Shown here: positions 9,562 to 19,259 of the stretch, piece by piece
Position numbering within the stretch: position 1 is the stretch's first letter
Layout: every line of letters begins with the position of its first letter
Assembly (NCBI RefSeq): GCF_020194955.2
Contig: NZ_JAFCIY020000031.1
Location: 62,001 to 126,000 of the forward strand
Direction: 5' to 3'
Origin: Desulfuromonas sp. CSMB_57
GTDB taxonomy: Bacteria > Desulfobacterota > Desulfuromonadia > Desulfuromonadales > Syntrophotaleaceae
Length of the DNA: 64,000 bases
Notes under the pieces: generated by a model
The model's database searches: none
What the model was told of the DNA's origin: nothing
What the model saw: only the letters and a program-made list of their open reading frames with translations
Translations under genes and position numbers: made by a program

Positions 9562-10101
9562 TCAAATCTCTCGGGCCGCCACTTCGGCTTCAAAGTCGAG
9601 CAGCCACTGCTTGCAATCCAGTCCGGTGCCGCCCGAATAACCGGTCAGGCGGCCGCCGGCCCCGACCACCCGATGGCAGGGCACCACGATGGGCCAGCGG
9701 TTGCCGGCCATGACCCGTCCCACGGCCCGGGCCGCCCCGGGAGAACCCGCCAACCGGGCCAGTTCTCCATAACTGATCCGCTCAGCGTAGGGTACCTGGC
9801 TGAGAGCCTCCAGAACCCGTTGGCCAAAGTCCGAACAGCGCTCGGCAGCGAGGGGCACCTCAAATCGCCTACGGCGGCCCTCAAAGTATTCGGCCAACTG
9901 CCGCAGGGCCAGAGGCACCGGACCTTCCCCGGCCGGCGCACAGGTCGGATAGCGGCTCGCCAGCCAGGCGCGGACGGACGATCCGGGCGGCAACAGGCCG
10001 ATTTCCAGTAACTGCTCAGCGGTGCCGACCACTACCACGAGGCCGACCGGAACTTCCAGACTGCCCCACCAGAACCGCTCCATCCGCGGCGGATTTTTCA
10101 T
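9562..10101 (-). CDS. ogt: Methylated-DNA-protein-cysteine S-methyltransferase
   Basis: Suicide repair protein that removes O6-alkyl groups from guanine. From the ATG that overlaps the murJ stop (ATGA) it has 179 residues, the usual size for Ogt. The acceptor cysteine is C142 in IVVPCHRVVG; the helix-turn-helix part (ISYGELARLAGSPGAARAVG) and the conserved NRWPI precede it, and GGLDCKQWLL-like residues close the active-site domain. The N-terminal domain is weakly conserved, as normal. The overlap suggests translational coupling to murJ, which has no obvious functional meaning. Confidence 0.93.
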   Translation of the reverse strand: MKNPPRMERFWWGSLEVPVGLVVVVGTAEQLLEIGLLPPGSSVRAWLASRYPTCAPAGEGPVPLALRQLAEYFEGRRRRFEVPLAAERCSDFGQRVLEALSQVPYAERISYGELARLAGSPGAARAVGRVMAGNRWPIVVPCHRVVGAGGRLTGYSGGTGLDCKQWLLDFEAEVAAREI

Positions 10102-11669
10102 GCCGTCCTCGTCAATCGTCGCCGCAGCATCCGCACCACATCGCGCACTTCCTCGACACCCAGAGCCAGGCAACCGAACAGAAACACCAGGCCGCCGACG
10201 GCTACCGCCGCCGTCAGCACCAGGCCCTTTTCCACCATCATGGCCGGTTGGCGCCAATCGGTCAAGCCCAGCAGCAGATGCACCACCAGCGCCATGGCCA
10301 GCAGGGCAGGCAGAATGCGCAGCAACGAGCCTCCGATACGCGTCAAACCCAGGGTGCCGATGCGCCGCCGCAGCAGCCAGAGCAGGACCGTGGCATTGAA
10401 CATGGAGGACAGGCTGACGGCCAGGGCCAGGCCGACATGTTTTAACGGTCCCATGAGCAGCAGCCCGAGGCTGATATTGACCAGCAGGGTCACAAAGGAG
10501 ACCTTGACCGGCGTGCGGGTATCCTTCATGGCATAGAAGGTCGGCACGATGACCCGGCTGACGCCGACGAACATCAGTCCCGGAGCGTAAACCGCCAGCA
10601 CCCGGCCGGTCTGCAGCACGTCCTGGATGGTGAAGGTCCGGTTCATGAAAAACAGGCTGTAGATGGGTATCGCGCAGAGTGCCAGACCGACGGCGGCCGG
10701 CACCGTGACCAGAACGATGAGCACCAGGGCGAAGCGCAAGGATTCCTTGAAACCGACCTTGTCATCCAGGGCCGCCTGCCGGCTCATGGCCGGCAACACG
10801 GCCTGGGCCAGGGAAACCACGAATATCCCGGTGGGAAACTCGAACAGGCGCTGGCCATAATACAGATAGGAGACGCTGCCCTGGGGCAGGAACGAGGCCA
10901 GCAGTCGCGACACCACCACGTTGATCTGATAGATGGCCACTCCGACGATGCCGGGCAGCATCAACCGGGCGATGCGGCGCACCGCCGGATCGCCGAAATG
11001 GAAATCGGGCCGGGGCAGAAACCCCCGCGCCCGCAGACCGGGCACCTGCAGCAGCAACTGCAGCAAACCTCCCAGCAGCACGCCCACGGCGAGGGCGGTG
11101 ATGGGCACTTGGAACAGGGGCCCCAACACCAAAGCGCAACCGATCATGGCCAGGTTGAGCAAGACGGTGGAAAAGGAGGGCGTAAAATAATGACCGAGTA
11201 CATTGAGGATGCCGGAGGCCAGAGCCAGCAGGCTGACGAAGAACAGATAGGGAAACATCAACCGGTTGAGAAAATCGGTCAACTCCAACTTGCCCGGCAC
11301 GGCGCCAAAGCCGTAACCGATGACCCGCACCACCAGAGGCGAGGCGAGAACCCCCGCCAGGCAGATGGCCACCATGAGCACCGTCAGGAGGGTCCAGCAG
11401 ATATTGGCCACCCGCCGCCCCTCTTCCGGCCCGCGCTTCACGTAGACTTCCGAGAAGGTCGGCACGAAGGCCGCCGTCAGGGAACCCTCGGCAAAGAATT
11501 GCCGCAGCAGGTTGGGGATGGTGTAGGCCATAAAAAAGGCGTCCGTCGCAAAACCGACCCCGAACCAGCGGGCCACTACCATGTCCCGCGCCAGGCCCGC
11601 GACACGACTGCAGGCGGTGGCCGCGCCCATGATGCCCGTCGCCCTGGCTATCTTTGCTTTCTCCGACAT
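10098..11669 (-). CDS. murJ: Lipid II flippase MurJ
   Basis: Flips the peptidoglycan precursor lipid II across the inner membrane. The 523-residue protein has about 14 hydrophobic segments and the MOP/MviN signature, beginning with KIARATGIMGAATACSRVAGLARD and FFAEGSLTAAFVP. The start MSEKAK was preferred to an upstream in-frame codon at 11693. It begins a short unit with ogt and diverges from rpsT across a roughly 230-base AT-rich region. Confidence 0.95.
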   Translation of the reverse strand: MSEKAKIARATGIMGAATACSRVAGLARDMVVARWFGVGFATDAFFMAYTIPNLLRQFFAEGSLTAAFVPTFSEVYVKRGPEEGRRVANICWTLLTVLMVAICLAGVLASPLVVRVIGYGFGAVPGKLELTDFLNRLMFPYLFFVSLLALASGILNVLGHYFTPSFSTVLLNLAMIGCALVLGPLFQVPITALAVGVLLGGLLQLLLQVPGLRARGFLPRPDFHFGDPAVRRIARLMLPGIVGVAIYQINVVVSRLLASFLPQGSVSYLYYGQRLFEFPTGIFVVSLAQAVLPAMSRQAALDDKVGFKESLRFALVLIVLVTVPAAVGLALCAIPIYSLFFMNRTFTIQDVLQTGRVLAVYAPGLMFVGVSRVIVPTFYAMKDTRTPVKVSFVTLLVNISLGLLLMGPLKHVGLALAVSLSSMFNATVLLWLLRRRIGTLGLTRIGGSLLRILPALLAMALVVHLLLGLTDWRQPAMMVEKGLVLTAAVAVGGLVFLFGCLALGVEEVRDVVRMLRRRLTRTA

Positions 11670-11810
11670 AAAGCCTCTGTTTCCGTCCGCCACCCGTTGC
11701 GAGTCCGCCGCCTTCCCAAAGTGGATTATTTAAATTTAATTCCACATCCGGGAAACGCTAACAGATTAAAGTAAAAGGGAATTTCGATATTTTATTGTTA
11801 ATTTCTTATC

Positions 11811-11839
11811 TTGACTCGTGCTACGGCCGATGCTATAAA
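11811..11839 (+). promoter_or_regulatory. Sigma-70-type promoter of rpsT
   Basis: -35 TTGACT (11811-11816), 17-base spacer, -10 TATAAA (11834-11839), giving a leader of about 50 bases before the rpsT start. It follows a very AT-rich stretch (about 11726-11810) that could act as an UP element. Confidence 0.8.
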
Positions 11840-11898
11840 ACAGGCCTGAACAACGGGAGGCGATCTTGCCCCCTTCAACCCCCGATGGAGGAACAACC

Positions 11899-12162
11899 TT
11901 GGCCAATCACAAATCCGCTCTCAAACGCAATCGCCAGGCGGCGGTGCGCAATGCCCGCAACAGCCATATCCGCTCTACCATGCGTACCTTCGTCAAGCAG
12001 GTCCGGACCGCCGTCGCCACCGGCGACCAGGCCGCGGCCAACGAAGCGCTGGGTCGGGCCGTACCCTATATCGACAAAGCCGCAACCAAGGGCATCATCC
12101 ACAAAGCGACCGCCAGCCGCAAGATTTCCCGCCTGGCAAAGCTGGTCAACGGCATGGCGTAA
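11899..12162 (+). CDS. rpsT: 30S ribosomal protein S20, TTG start
   Basis: Small-subunit protein of 87 residues that binds 16S rRNA. It starts at TTG, giving the invariant [12 protein letters not shown]; a GGAGGA ribosome site lies a few bases upstream. An upstream in-frame ATG at 11866 would add foreign residues and is rejected. In E. coli rpsT also starts at a weak codon (UUG), which is tied to its autoregulation, and the same is plausible here. It is one of the few plus-strand genes and faces holA across a shared terminator. Confidence 0.96.
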   Translation: MANHKSALKRNRQAAVRNARNSHIRSTMRTFVKQVRTAVATGDQAAANEALGRAVPYIDKAATKGIIHKATASRKISRLAKLVNGMA

Positions 12163-12184
12163 GCCGTACCACCGCTACATAGTG

Positions 12185-12213
12185 AAAAGGGGCTTTTACA
12201 AGCCCCTTTTTTT
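12185..12213. terminator. Shared terminator of rpsT and holA
   Basis: 11-bp stem (12185-12195 with 12200-12210), four-base loop, T tract to 12213 on the plus strand and A tract on the left, so it works both ways. It overlaps the holA stop codon (12212-12214). Confidence 0.9.
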
Positions 12214-13213
12214 ATGCGCGCCGACTCCCGCCGAGGTGCAGCACCAACCCTTCCAGCAGAGCGGCCGGTTCGGGGCCGCTGGATTTCAGGCCCAGGTCCG
12301 TGGCCAGCAACAGTTCGAACAGAGGCCGAAACCGGTCCGCCGGAAACTCCCGGGCCTGCTGCAACAGTCCATCCAGGAAAAAGGGATGAATACCGATGCG
12401 GGCCGCCATTTCCTGGCGCGAATGCCGGTCCGTCAACAATTCCCGAGCCATCCAGAGCTGTCGAAAATGACGGGTAATCATGCTCAGGATGACCAGGGGC
12501 GCCACCCCGTCGGCCAGCAGCCGCCGCAGCAGCGGCAGGGCTCGGGCGGCATCCTGGCGGCCGAGAGCTTCGGTCAGCTCGAAAATATTGTCGATGCGGC
12601 CATCGGACACCACGGCCCGGACCTCACCGACATCCGCGACCGTCACCTCCCCCAGGAAGTTGCGCAACTTGGCCAACTCCCCATCCACCTCGTAGAGATT
12701 GCAGCCGACCCGCCGGCAGAACAGGGCCAAAGCCTCTTCCGTGAAGGAAAAGCCTGCCTCCCGGGCCAGATCGGTGACGAAGGCGGGCAGCTGGTGCTCG
12801 CGCAGGGGCTTGAACTCGACCTGGGCCCCGCGCTTCTTGAATTCCTGGAAGAATTTACGCCGGCCATCGATCTTTTCGGCACACAGCACCAGCACCGTTT
12901 CGGGGGCCGGATCCGTCAGATAGGCCAGACAGGCGTCCAGCTCCGCCGCAGACCATTGCTGCAAATCCCGAACAATGACCAACCGATGGGAGCTGAAAAC
13001 GGGAAAGGTACGGGCCGCGTCCAGCACCGCCGCCGCCCGGCAGTCCCGGGCGGAGAAGACCTCCAGGTTGAAGTCCCGGGCCTCCGGCGCCACCACCCGA
13101 TCCCGCAACTGCCGGAGCACCCCATCGATGAGATAGGATTCCTCGCCGTAGAGCAACAGCAAGGGCGGAAAACGCCGGTCACGCAACAGGCGCTGCAGCT
13201 CAGCGGCGGTCAT
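12212..13213 (-). CDS. holA: DNA polymerase III subunit delta
   Basis: Clamp-loader subunit that opens the beta sliding clamp. The 333-residue protein matches HolA: N-terminal MTAAELQRLL then PPLLLLYGEESYLI, a SARDC/AARTFPVFSSHRLVIV region of the AAA-like domain, and a helical C-terminal part with ALGRQDAARALPLLRRLLADG. It lies downstream of leuS and lptE, the order leuS-lptE-holA found in many proteobacteria, and is 17 bases from lptE. Confidence 0.94.
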   Translation of the reverse strand: MTAAELQRLLRDRRFPPLLLLYGEESYLIDGVLRQLRDRVVAPEARDFNLEVFSARDCRAAAVLDAARTFPVFSSHRLVIVRDLQQWSAAELDACLAYLTDPAPETVLVLCAEKIDGRRKFFQEFKKRGAQVEFKPLREHQLPAFVTDLAREAGFSFTEEALALFCRRVGCNLYEVDGELAKLRNFLGEVTVADVGEVRAVVSDGRIDNIFELTEALGRQDAARALPLLRRLLADGVAPLVILSMITRHFRQLWMARELLTDRHSRQEMAARIGIHPFFLDGLLQQAREFPADRFRPLFELLLATDLGLKSSGPEPAALLEGLVLHLGGSRRA

Positions 13214-13230
13214 GGGTGCAACTCCTCGCG

Positions 13231-13749
13231 TCAGAACGCATCCATGAGCCGGGAATACAGTTCGTCGGCCAGCCGCCGGCTTAGCTCGGCGATGGCCGCC
13301 TGCTCACGATCCCGCTCCAGGGCCTTGTCGGGACTGGCCAGGTAATCCTCGGTCCACGACACCTTGCCTTTCCAGAGCACCTGGGCGGTATCGGCCCGGC
13401 GCAACACCGCATCCATCCTGATCACCGATCGGTATTCGGCGATGCGGTCCCCGGCGTCATAGGCCAGGGCATAATTCCGGTAGTCCACGATGGTTCCGCT
13501 GAGCAGGGCATCGGCCCGCTCGGGCTGTTCCACCAGTTCAGCCCCCGGACTGCGTGCCAGACGGTCGACCACGGCATTGGTCACCGCATTTTCCAGGAAG
13601 GGTTCGTAGGTGCGGTTGCGAAACATTTCGACATACACATACCGCGCGCCATCGGGGAGACGGTCGTCGCGGCCCTGCAGTCGATAGCCGCAGGCCGTCA
13701 GCCCCAATCCCAGCATCAGCGTCAGGATCAGCCATAGCCGCCGGTTCAT
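13231..13749 (-). CDS. lptE: LPS assembly lipoprotein LptE
   Basis: Outer-membrane lipoprotein that plugs LptD and takes LPS to the cell surface. The 172-residue protein has a signal peptide with lipobox [12 protein letters not shown] (cysteine 20), the characteristic GYRL start of the mature protein and the family pattern [14 protein letters not shown] then [13 protein letters not shown]. Its start overlaps the leuS stop (ATGA). The match to the LptE/RlpB family rests mainly on position and the CGYRL and N-R-T-Y-E-P features, since this family is divergent. Confidence 0.88.
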   Translation of the reverse strand: MNRRLWLILTLMLGLGLTACGYRLQGRDDRLPDGARYVYVEMFRNRTYEPFLENAVTNAVVDRLARSPGAELVEQPERADALLSGTIVDYRNYALAYDAGDRIAEYRSVIRMDAVLRRADTAQVLWKGKVSWTEDYLASPDKALERDREQAAIAELSRRLADELYSRLMDAF

Positions 13750-16301
13750 GACGCCACGATGTTCACCAGCCGGCCGGGAACCACCACCACTTTGCGCACT
13801 GTCTTGCCCTCCAAAAAACGGGCCACATTGGCGTCGGCCAAGGCCGCCTGCCGGGTCACTTCGTCATCGGCGTCCGCGACCACGGTCACCTTGCCGCGCA
13901 CCTTGCCGTTGACCTGAACCACAATGGTTTTTTCCTCTTCCACCAGGGCCGCAGCGTCCCATTGCGGCCAGCCCGCCGCCTCCAGTCCGCCCGCGTGGCC
14001 AAGCCGGGCCCACAGTTCCTCGGCGATATGGGGCACAAAGGGCGCCAGCAACCGCACCGTCGTTTCCAGAGCTTCGCGCAGCACGCCCGGGTTGGCCGGT
14101 TTGTCCTTGAAGCCGTAGATGGCATTCACCAGTTCCATGACGGCGGCAATGGCGGTATTGAAATGAAAGCGCCCGTCCACATCCTCGGTAACCTTCTTGA
14201 TGGTCCGGTGCACCTGGCGGCGCAGAACTCGCGCCTCACCTTCGGTCCGGGCCGGAATCGTCGCCGCGCCGACCAGTTCCAGGTGGTCCAAAACCACCCG
14301 CCAGACCCGGTGCAGGAAACGGTAGCAGCCCTCCACCCCCTGTTCGTTCCACTCCAGGTCTTTCTCCGGCGGGGCGGCGAACAGGGAGAACAGGCGCGCG
14401 GTATCGGCACCGAAACGGCTGATGAGCTGGTCGGGGTCGACCACGTTTTTCTTGGACTTGCTCATCTTTTCATTGCGCCCCACCTGGGCCGGTTGCCCGC
14501 AGAGGCTGCATTGGCCATCCACCACCTGCTCAGGAAACAGCCAGCCGTGGGTCGGGCAGGAGCGCGTTTCCATGCAGACCATGCCCTGGGTGAGGAGGTT
14601 GGAGAAGGGTTCATCCAGCCCCAGCATGCCCAGATCGCGCAGCACCTTGGTGAAAAACCGGGCGTACAACAGGTGCATGACCGCATGTTCGACGCCGCCG
14701 ATATACTGGTCGACGGGCAGCCAGTAATCCACCGCGGCGCGGTCCAGGGGACCGTCGCCATACTGCGGGCAGGCGTAGCGGGCGAAATACCAGGAACTTT
14801 CGACGAAGGTGTCGAAGGTGTCCGTCTCGCGGCGGGCCGGGGTCCCACATTGGGGACACGGTACATTGAGGAACGCGGCGTGCCGGGCCAGGGGGCTGCC
14901 GCCTTCACCGCTGATTTCCACGTCCTCCGGCAACAGCACCGGCAGCTCCGCTTCCGGCACCGGCACCGCGCCACAGGCCGGGCAATAGATGATGGGGATG
15001 GGCGTTCCCCAGTAGCGCTGGCGGGACACACCCCAGTCACGCAGGCGGAAATTGACGGTGCGCCGCCCCACCCCCTGCTGCTCCAGGTAGAGGGCGATGT
15101 CTTCCTTGGCCTGCTCGTTGTCGACGCCGTCGAAGGGACCGGAGTGAACCAGCCGGCCGGGTCCGGTCCAGGCCTCGGTCATGGTGGCCGCATCGAAGGT
15201 CTCGCCTTCCGGCTGAATGACCACCACCAGGTCGAGGCCGTATTTGCGGGCAAACTCGAAATCCCGCTGGTCGTGGGTCGGTACGGCCATGACCGCACCG
15301 GTGCCGTAATCCATCAGCACGAAGTTGGCGAGAAACACCGGAATACGACGGCCGTTGACGGGATTGACACAAAAGGAGCCGGTGAATACCCCCTCCTTGA
15401 CCAGATCGTCGCTGGTCCGGCGCAGCTTGTCCTGCTGCCGCACCCGGGCGATGAAGGCCTCGACCTCTTGCCGCCGTTCGGCGGTGGCGAGTTCCAGGGC
15501 CAGGGGATGCTCCGGCGCCAGGCTCATGAAGGTGGCGCCGTACAGGGTATCCTGGCGGGTGGTGAACACCTTGACGCTCAGCTCCCGGTCGGCCACCGGG
15601 AAGTCGATTTCGCAGCCGATGCTGCGACCGATCCAGTTGCGCTGCATGACCAGCACCGGCTCCGGCCAGCCCGTCAGCCGCCAGGTGTCGTCCAGCAGTT
15701 CCTGGGCGTAATCGGTGATCTTGAAAAACCACTGATCCAGTTCCTTCTGCTCCACCTGGCTGTCGCAACGCCAGCACCCGCCGTTTTCCACCTGCTCGTT
15801 GGCCAGCACGGTCTGGCAGGTCGGGCACCAGTTGACGAAGGAGCTCTTGCGGTAGGCCAGCCCCTGCTCCAGCATCTTCAGGAAGATCAGTTGCTCCCAT
15901 TTATAGTAGGCGGCGTCGCAGGTCGCCAATTCCCGGTCCCAGTCGTAGGAGAAACCCATCTTCTTGAGTTGGTCGCGCATGTGCGCGATGTTCTCCCAGG
16001 TCCAGCGAGCCGGGTGGGTGCCATGCTGGATGGCGGCATTCTCCGCCGGCATGCCGAAGGCGTCCCAGCCCATGGGATGCAGCACGTTGAAGCCCTGCAG
16101 GCGTTTGAAGCGGGCCACGACGTCGCCAATGGAATAATTGCGGACATGGCCCATGTGGATCCGCCCCGAGGGATAGGGAAACATCTCCAGCAGGTAATAT
16201 TTCTGCCTGCCGGCATCCTCCGTGGCTTGAAACGCCCGCTGTTCTTCCCAGGTGGCCTGCCATTTCGATTCTATGGCGGCGGCGTCATAACGCTCTTCCA
16301 T
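13746..16301 (-). CDS. leuS: Leucine-tRNA ligase
   Basis: Class I synthetase of 851 residues. The HIGH-type motif is [15 protein letters not shown] near residue 42 and the KMSKS loop is EKMSKSKKN near 620. Between them lie the CP1 editing domain (with the [18 protein letters not shown] region) and zinc-binding cysteines ([21 protein letters not shown] is visible as two CxxC pairs). The C-terminal anticodon-binding part ends normally. It heads leuS-lptE-holA, with lptE overlapping its stop. Confidence 0.98.
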   Translation of the reverse strand: MEERYDAAAIESKWQATWEEQRAFQATEDAGRQKYYLLEMFPYPSGRIHMGHVRNYSIGDVVARFKRLQGFNVLHPMGWDAFGMPAENAAIQHGTHPARWTWENIAHMRDQLKKMGFSYDWDRELATCDAAYYKWEQLIFLKMLEQGLAYRKSSFVNWCPTCQTVLANEQVENGGCWRCDSQVEQKELDQWFFKITDYAQELLDDTWRLTGWPEPVLVMQRNWIGRSIGCEIDFPVADRELSVKVFTTRQDTLYGATFMSLAPEHPLALELATAERRQEVEAFIARVRQQDKLRRTSDDLVKEGVFTGSFCVNPVNGRRIPVFLANFVLMDYGTGAVMAVPTHDQRDFEFARKYGLDLVVVIQPEGETFDAATMTEAWTGPGRLVHSGPFDGVDNEQAKEDIALYLEQQGVGRRTVNFRLRDWGVSRQRYWGTPIPIIYCPACGAVPVPEAELPVLLPEDVEISGEGGSPLARHAAFLNVPCPQCGTPARRETDTFDTFVESSWYFARYACPQYGDGPLDRAAVDYWLPVDQYIGGVEHAVMHLLYARFFTKVLRDLGMLGLDEPFSNLLTQGMVCMETRSCPTHGWLFPEQVVDGQCSLCGQPAQVGRNEKMSKSKKNVVDPDQLISRFGADTARLFSLFAAPPEKDLEWNEQGVEGCYRFLHRVWRVVLDHLELVGAATIPARTEGEARVLRRQVHRTIKKVTEDVDGRFHFNTAIAAVMELVNAIYGFKDKPANPGVLREALETTVRLLAPFVPHIAEELWARLGHAGGLEAAGWPQWDAAALVEEEKTIVVQVNGKVRGKVTVVADADDEVTRQAALADANVARFLEGKTVRKVVVVPGRLVNIVAS

Positions 16302-16471
16302 AACGCTCCTCAGTATCCGGCCCGGATATCGGTCAAACAGTAAAGCCGGCCAGCGCCGGCATCACTCTGCATCAGAAAATGACATGCATGCAGAACCTCT
16401 CCGCCGCGTCATCCACGACAGCGTCTGCATGCACCAGGGGCAAGCATGTCTCGGCGGGCCGCCGCGGCGGC

Positions 16472-16690
16472 CTATTTTTCCCGATAGGTAATCCGTCCCC
16501 GAGTCAAATCGTAGGGGGACAATTCCACGGTAACCCGATCGCCGGGCAGAATACGAATGTAGAACTTGCGCATTTTGCCGGAAATGTGGGCCAGTACGAT
16601 GTGGCCGTTGTCGAGTTTGACGCGGAACATGGCATTGGGAAGGGGTTCGATAACCGACCCTTCCACTTCAATGGCTTCTTCTTTGGCCAA
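16472..16690 (-). CDS. infA: Translation initiation factor IF-1
   Basis: Binds the A site of the 30S subunit during initiation. The 72-residue OB-fold protein has the standard length and pattern: [41 protein letters not shown], and [20 protein letters not shown]. An AGGAGG-type ribosome site precedes it. The stop codon abuts a 16-base perfect GC palindrome (16457-16472) that could form a hairpin, but without a T run on this strand. It has its own promoter and is not in a ribosomal-protein operon here. Confidence 0.97.
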   Translation of the reverse strand: MAKEEAIEVEGSVIEPLPNAMFRVKLDNGHIVLAHISGKMRKFYIRILPGDRVTVELSPYDLTRGRITYREK

Positions 16691-16799
16691 GGGTACCTCC
16701 TGGTGAGTAGCTGGTCTTTCGTATCGGGAACATGGGAAAAACAGGTGAACCGAATAACATTTTCACGACCGGCGGCGTCACCGGTGCTGAAACGCAACT

Positions 16800-16829
16800 A
16801 TTTAACATGACCGCACAGGGAATTGTCAA
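16800..16829 (-). promoter_or_regulatory. Candidate promoter of infA
   Basis: -35 TTGACA (16824-16829), 18-base spacer, -10 TTAAAT (16800-16805) on the minus strand, about 110 bases upstream of infA. The -35 overlaps the stop of the upstream receiver gene. Confidence 0.7.
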
Positions 16830-17245
16830 CCCTTTGCAGGATTGGGCGGCACCGGTTCAGCCTGCGAGGCGGGTCGGTCCAGCAGGCGCGCGGCAACTTC
16901 CACCACCTGCGGCGTCTGCACCGGCTTGTGGATATAGGCATTGGCACCCAACTGCAGGGCGCGATCCCGATCCTGGTCCACGCCCTCGGTGGTGACGATG
17001 ACGATGGGCACCTGACCGTAGCGACTGTCCTGGCGCAGCAGGGCAACCAGTTTCAACCCATCGAGATGGGGCATGTTGATATCGGTGAAGATCAGGTCGA
17101 CGGTCTCGTTGGCCAACAGCTTGAGGGCTTCGAGGCCATCGTTGGCTTCCAGCACCGTCACCGCCGGCAGGCGCCTCAGCGCCATGACCAGCAACTGCCG
17201 CATGATGCTGGAATCCTCGACCACCAGAATTTTTCTCTGTGCCAT
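16826..17245 (-). CDS. CheY-like single-domain response regulator
   Basis: Stand-alone receiver, 139 residues from the ATG giving MAQRKILVVEDSS (ribosome site GAGGTG just upstream). Acidic pocket ED near residues 10-11, phosphoacceptor D in FTDINMP (about residue 56), conserved T in VIVTTEG and K in YIHKPVQ are all present, so it should be phosphorylatable. A short proline-rich tail follows. It is the last gene of the six-gene chemosensory-type set and is likely a CheY-type output of the CheA-like kinase (inference). Confidence 0.9.
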   Translation of the reverse strand: MAQRKILVVEDSSIMRQLLVMALRRLPAVTVLEANDGLEALKLLANETVDLIFTDINMPHLDGLKLVALLRQDSRYGQVPIVIVTTEGVDQDRDRALQLGANAYIHKPVQTPQVVEVAARLLDRPASQAEPVPPNPAKG

Positions 17246-17365
17246 CACCTCACCTCCACTGTGGGCATCTGCGCCGGCCCCCATGGGCGGCACCGGCGCG
17301 GGTGCCTGCCGTCGGCCATGGCCGGCCATGTCTCCGGCTCCGCATGGTGCACGCCTGAATTCCCA

Positions 17366-18193
17366 TCATTTGGTCAAGAGATCCAGAAAGCTCTGGATGG
17401 TCGATAGCTTGCGTTCCGATTCCGAATATAGCTTGGCGGCGAAGACTGCGGTCGCGGCGTGACCCGCCAGCAGCGAGAACAGCTCGAAGTCGATTTCGGC
17501 AAACCGGCTCTTTTGCAGCAACAGTTTGTAGATGGCGATGACACCGATGACCCGATCCTTGATTTTCAGCGGAATACAGGCCAAAGGCCGATCGGGGGCG
17601 GCGCAATGGGTACTGATATCGTCGACGAAAAAGCTTTGCCCGCTGTGGGCAACCTGACCGGGCCCGGTTTGGTTGAGACCGAAGGCCGGCATGTCTTCCG
17701 GAGCCAGGCCTTCCGCGGCGACTGCCTGCAGGGTCATGGACTTTTCGTCCAGCAGCAGCAGGGCAAATTCCTCGGCACCGATGAGATTGATGAGAATTTC
17801 GGTGATGATGCGCAGAACTTCCCGCAGGTCCAGGGTGGAATGCAGCTGATAGGTGGCAATATACAGATTGGCGAGGCTGTTGTTTTCCGCCTCGATCTCG
17901 ACATAGCGATTGGCAAAATCCAGGTTCTCCGCCTCGACCTGGGCGATGCGCTGCAGGATGGCCTGTTTTTCGGCCTCCAGTTCCTGAACCCGGTTGCGCA
18001 GCCCGGCCAACTCCGCCTGCAGACCCGGCAGGTCGGCGGCATCGGCACGGCCCTGCTGGTAATGCAGCAATTGAAACCGGAGCCGTTCGTTTTCCTTGAG
18101 CAGTTCCTGGGTGAATTCCGCGCCCTTCTTGAACGCCTGGAGGAGTTCCTCGGCTTTTTGCGTCACCGGTTCCCGTTTGACATTCTGATCCAT
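17366..18193 (-). CDS. Coiled-coil GAF-domain protein
   Basis: A cytoplasmic 275-residue protein with no signal peptide. The ATG at 18193 was chosen; upstream codons would read through the neighbouring gap. Residues about 20-115 form a coiled coil (LQAELAGLRNRVQELEAEKQ and following heptads); residues about 120-265 are a GAF domain (LDLREVLRIITEILINLIGAEEFALLLLDE, then PLKIKDRVIGVIAIYK). GAF domains bind small ligands or tetrapyrroles; no ligand can be read here. Because the set has no methyl-accepting receptor, this protein could be a soluble sensory input or scaffold (inference). Confidence 0.8.
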   Translation of the reverse strand: MDQNVKREPVTQKAEELLQAFKKGAEFTQELLKENERLRFQLLHYQQGRADAADLPGLQAELAGLRNRVQELEAEKQAILQRIAQVEAENLDFANRYVEIEAENNSLANLYIATYQLHSTLDLREVLRIITEILINLIGAEEFALLLLDEKSMTLQAVAAEGLAPEDMPAFGLNQTGPGQVAHSGQSFFVDDISTHCAAPDRPLACIPLKIKDRVIGVIAIYKLLLQKSRFAEIDFELFSLLAGHAATAVFAAKLYSESERKLSTIQSFLDLLTK

Positions 18194-18266
18194 TGTCCTA
18201 CCTCTCCCTATCCGCAGCCTTCGGAACAGCGAATTTGCCACGCACTCCGGGCCGGCGACAAGCGCT

Positions 18267-18638
18267 TCAGGTTTCCACAAACCGCCGAATGGTCTGCAGC
18301 ACCATGGCCGATTTGAAGGGTTTGGGAATATACCAGTCGGCACCGACCGCCATGCCCCGTTCGATATCCTCCGGACACTTCTTGGCGGTGACCATCACGA
18401 CCGGAATGTGGCAGGTTGCGGCGCCGCTCTTCAACCGGCGGCATACCTCGAAACCATCCATTTCCGGCAGCATGATATCCAGCAGGACCAGGTCCGGGGC
18501 GTAGTCTTCCACCACTTCCAAGGCGGCCTGGCCGCTGGTGACCCCTTTGACATGGTAGCCCTTGGAAGTCAGCAGTATGCTTTCCAGACGCAACAAGCTG
18601 GCCTCGTCCTCGACGATCAGGATCTTTTTCTGCTCCAC
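18267..18638 (-). CDS. CheY-like single-domain response regulator
   Basis: Receiver of 123 residues starting at GTG (VEQKKILIVEDEAS) seven bases after AAGGAG; longer in-frame starts have no ribosome site. Acidic pair ED, phosphoacceptor D in LVLLDIMLPEMDG, T in VVMVTAKK and K in YIPKPFK are intact. It is distinct in sequence from the receiver at 16826-17245, so the kinase in this set has two possible partners. One may act as output and the other as phosphate sink, as in some chemosensory systems (inference). Confidence 0.9.
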   Translation of the reverse strand: MEQKKILIVEDEASLLRLESILLTSKGYHVKGVTSGQAALEVVEDYAPDLVLLDIMLPEMDGFEVCRRLKSGAATCHIPVVMVTAKKCPEDIERGMAVGADWYIPKPFKSAMVLQTIRRFVET

Positions 18639-18773
18639 TCCCAAGCTCCTTTTTGCAGATGTAAATCCGGCCCGAACCGTCCCGACCATCAGAGACCGGG
18701 CCGGCGGAAGTCCATGCCCGGTTATGTTTGTCCTGTCGACGGATTCCAGGTTTGCATCAAACGGCCCGGACCA

Positions 18774-19259
18774 TCAGTCCGCACCGAGGGGAAAATCGCA
18801 CAGAGCCGCCAGACTCAGTATCGGCACCGCCCCGCGTGAGATGGGGATGTAGCCGTCAAAAAACCGTGCAACCCCGTCTTCGGACTCCCGCTCCGACACC
18901 TGTTCCTGGCGGTCGGCCTGCACCAGAGGCCCCACCCCGGCAACCCGCAATCCGATCATCTGCTGCTGCCAGAGGCACACTACCACCTTTGCGCCCCGCC
19001 CGTCATCCCCGCTGCCCGGCACCAGGCGTTGCCGCACATCGAGGACCGGCACGACGCATTCGCGGAACACCGTGGCGCCGCGGATGAACTCGGGCACCCG
19101 GGGCAACGGCACCAGGGCCACTGTGCTCATTATCGCAACAATGCCTTCAATGTCCAGCGCATAGCGGGCATCGCCGCCTTGGACCAACAACCAGCGGCGC
19201 GGGGCCACCGGGTCGGTCGGACCGCCGGAAGCCGTGGATGGAGGCGCATCAGGAGACAT
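18774..19259 (-). CDS. CheW-like adaptor protein
   Basis: A 161-residue single CheW domain: RRWLLVQGGDARYALDIEGIVAI, VALVPLPRVPEFIRGATVFRECVVPVLDVRQRL, then a second half with GLRVAGVGPLVQ and GAVPILSLAAL. CheW normally links receptors to CheA. The start ATG lies 11 bases inside the upstream CheA-like gene and has AGGAG-type spacing, so it is translationally coupled to it. Residues 1-20 are a proline/serine-rich tail. No receptor gene is nearby. Confidence 0.87.
   Translation of the reverse strand: MSPDAPPSTASGGPTDPVAPRRWLLVQGGDARYALDIEGIVAIMSTVALVPLPRVPEFIRGATVFRECVVPVLDVRQRLVPGSGDDGRGAKVVVCLWQQQMIGLRVAGVGPLVQADRQEQVSERESEDGVARFFDGYIPISRGAVPILSLAALCDFPLGAD

Noticed and set aside
13962-16343. 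Long plus-strand open frame (793 codons) opposite leuS, and similar antisense frames opposite pheT, thrS, feoB and pyrG
   Set aside because: They are high-GC shadow frames of well-supported genes and encode compositionally odd, repetitive sequence without domains or ribosome sites.
16457-16472. GC palindrome after infA as a terminator
   Set aside because: It has no T run on the minus strand; it is noted only as a possible hairpin.
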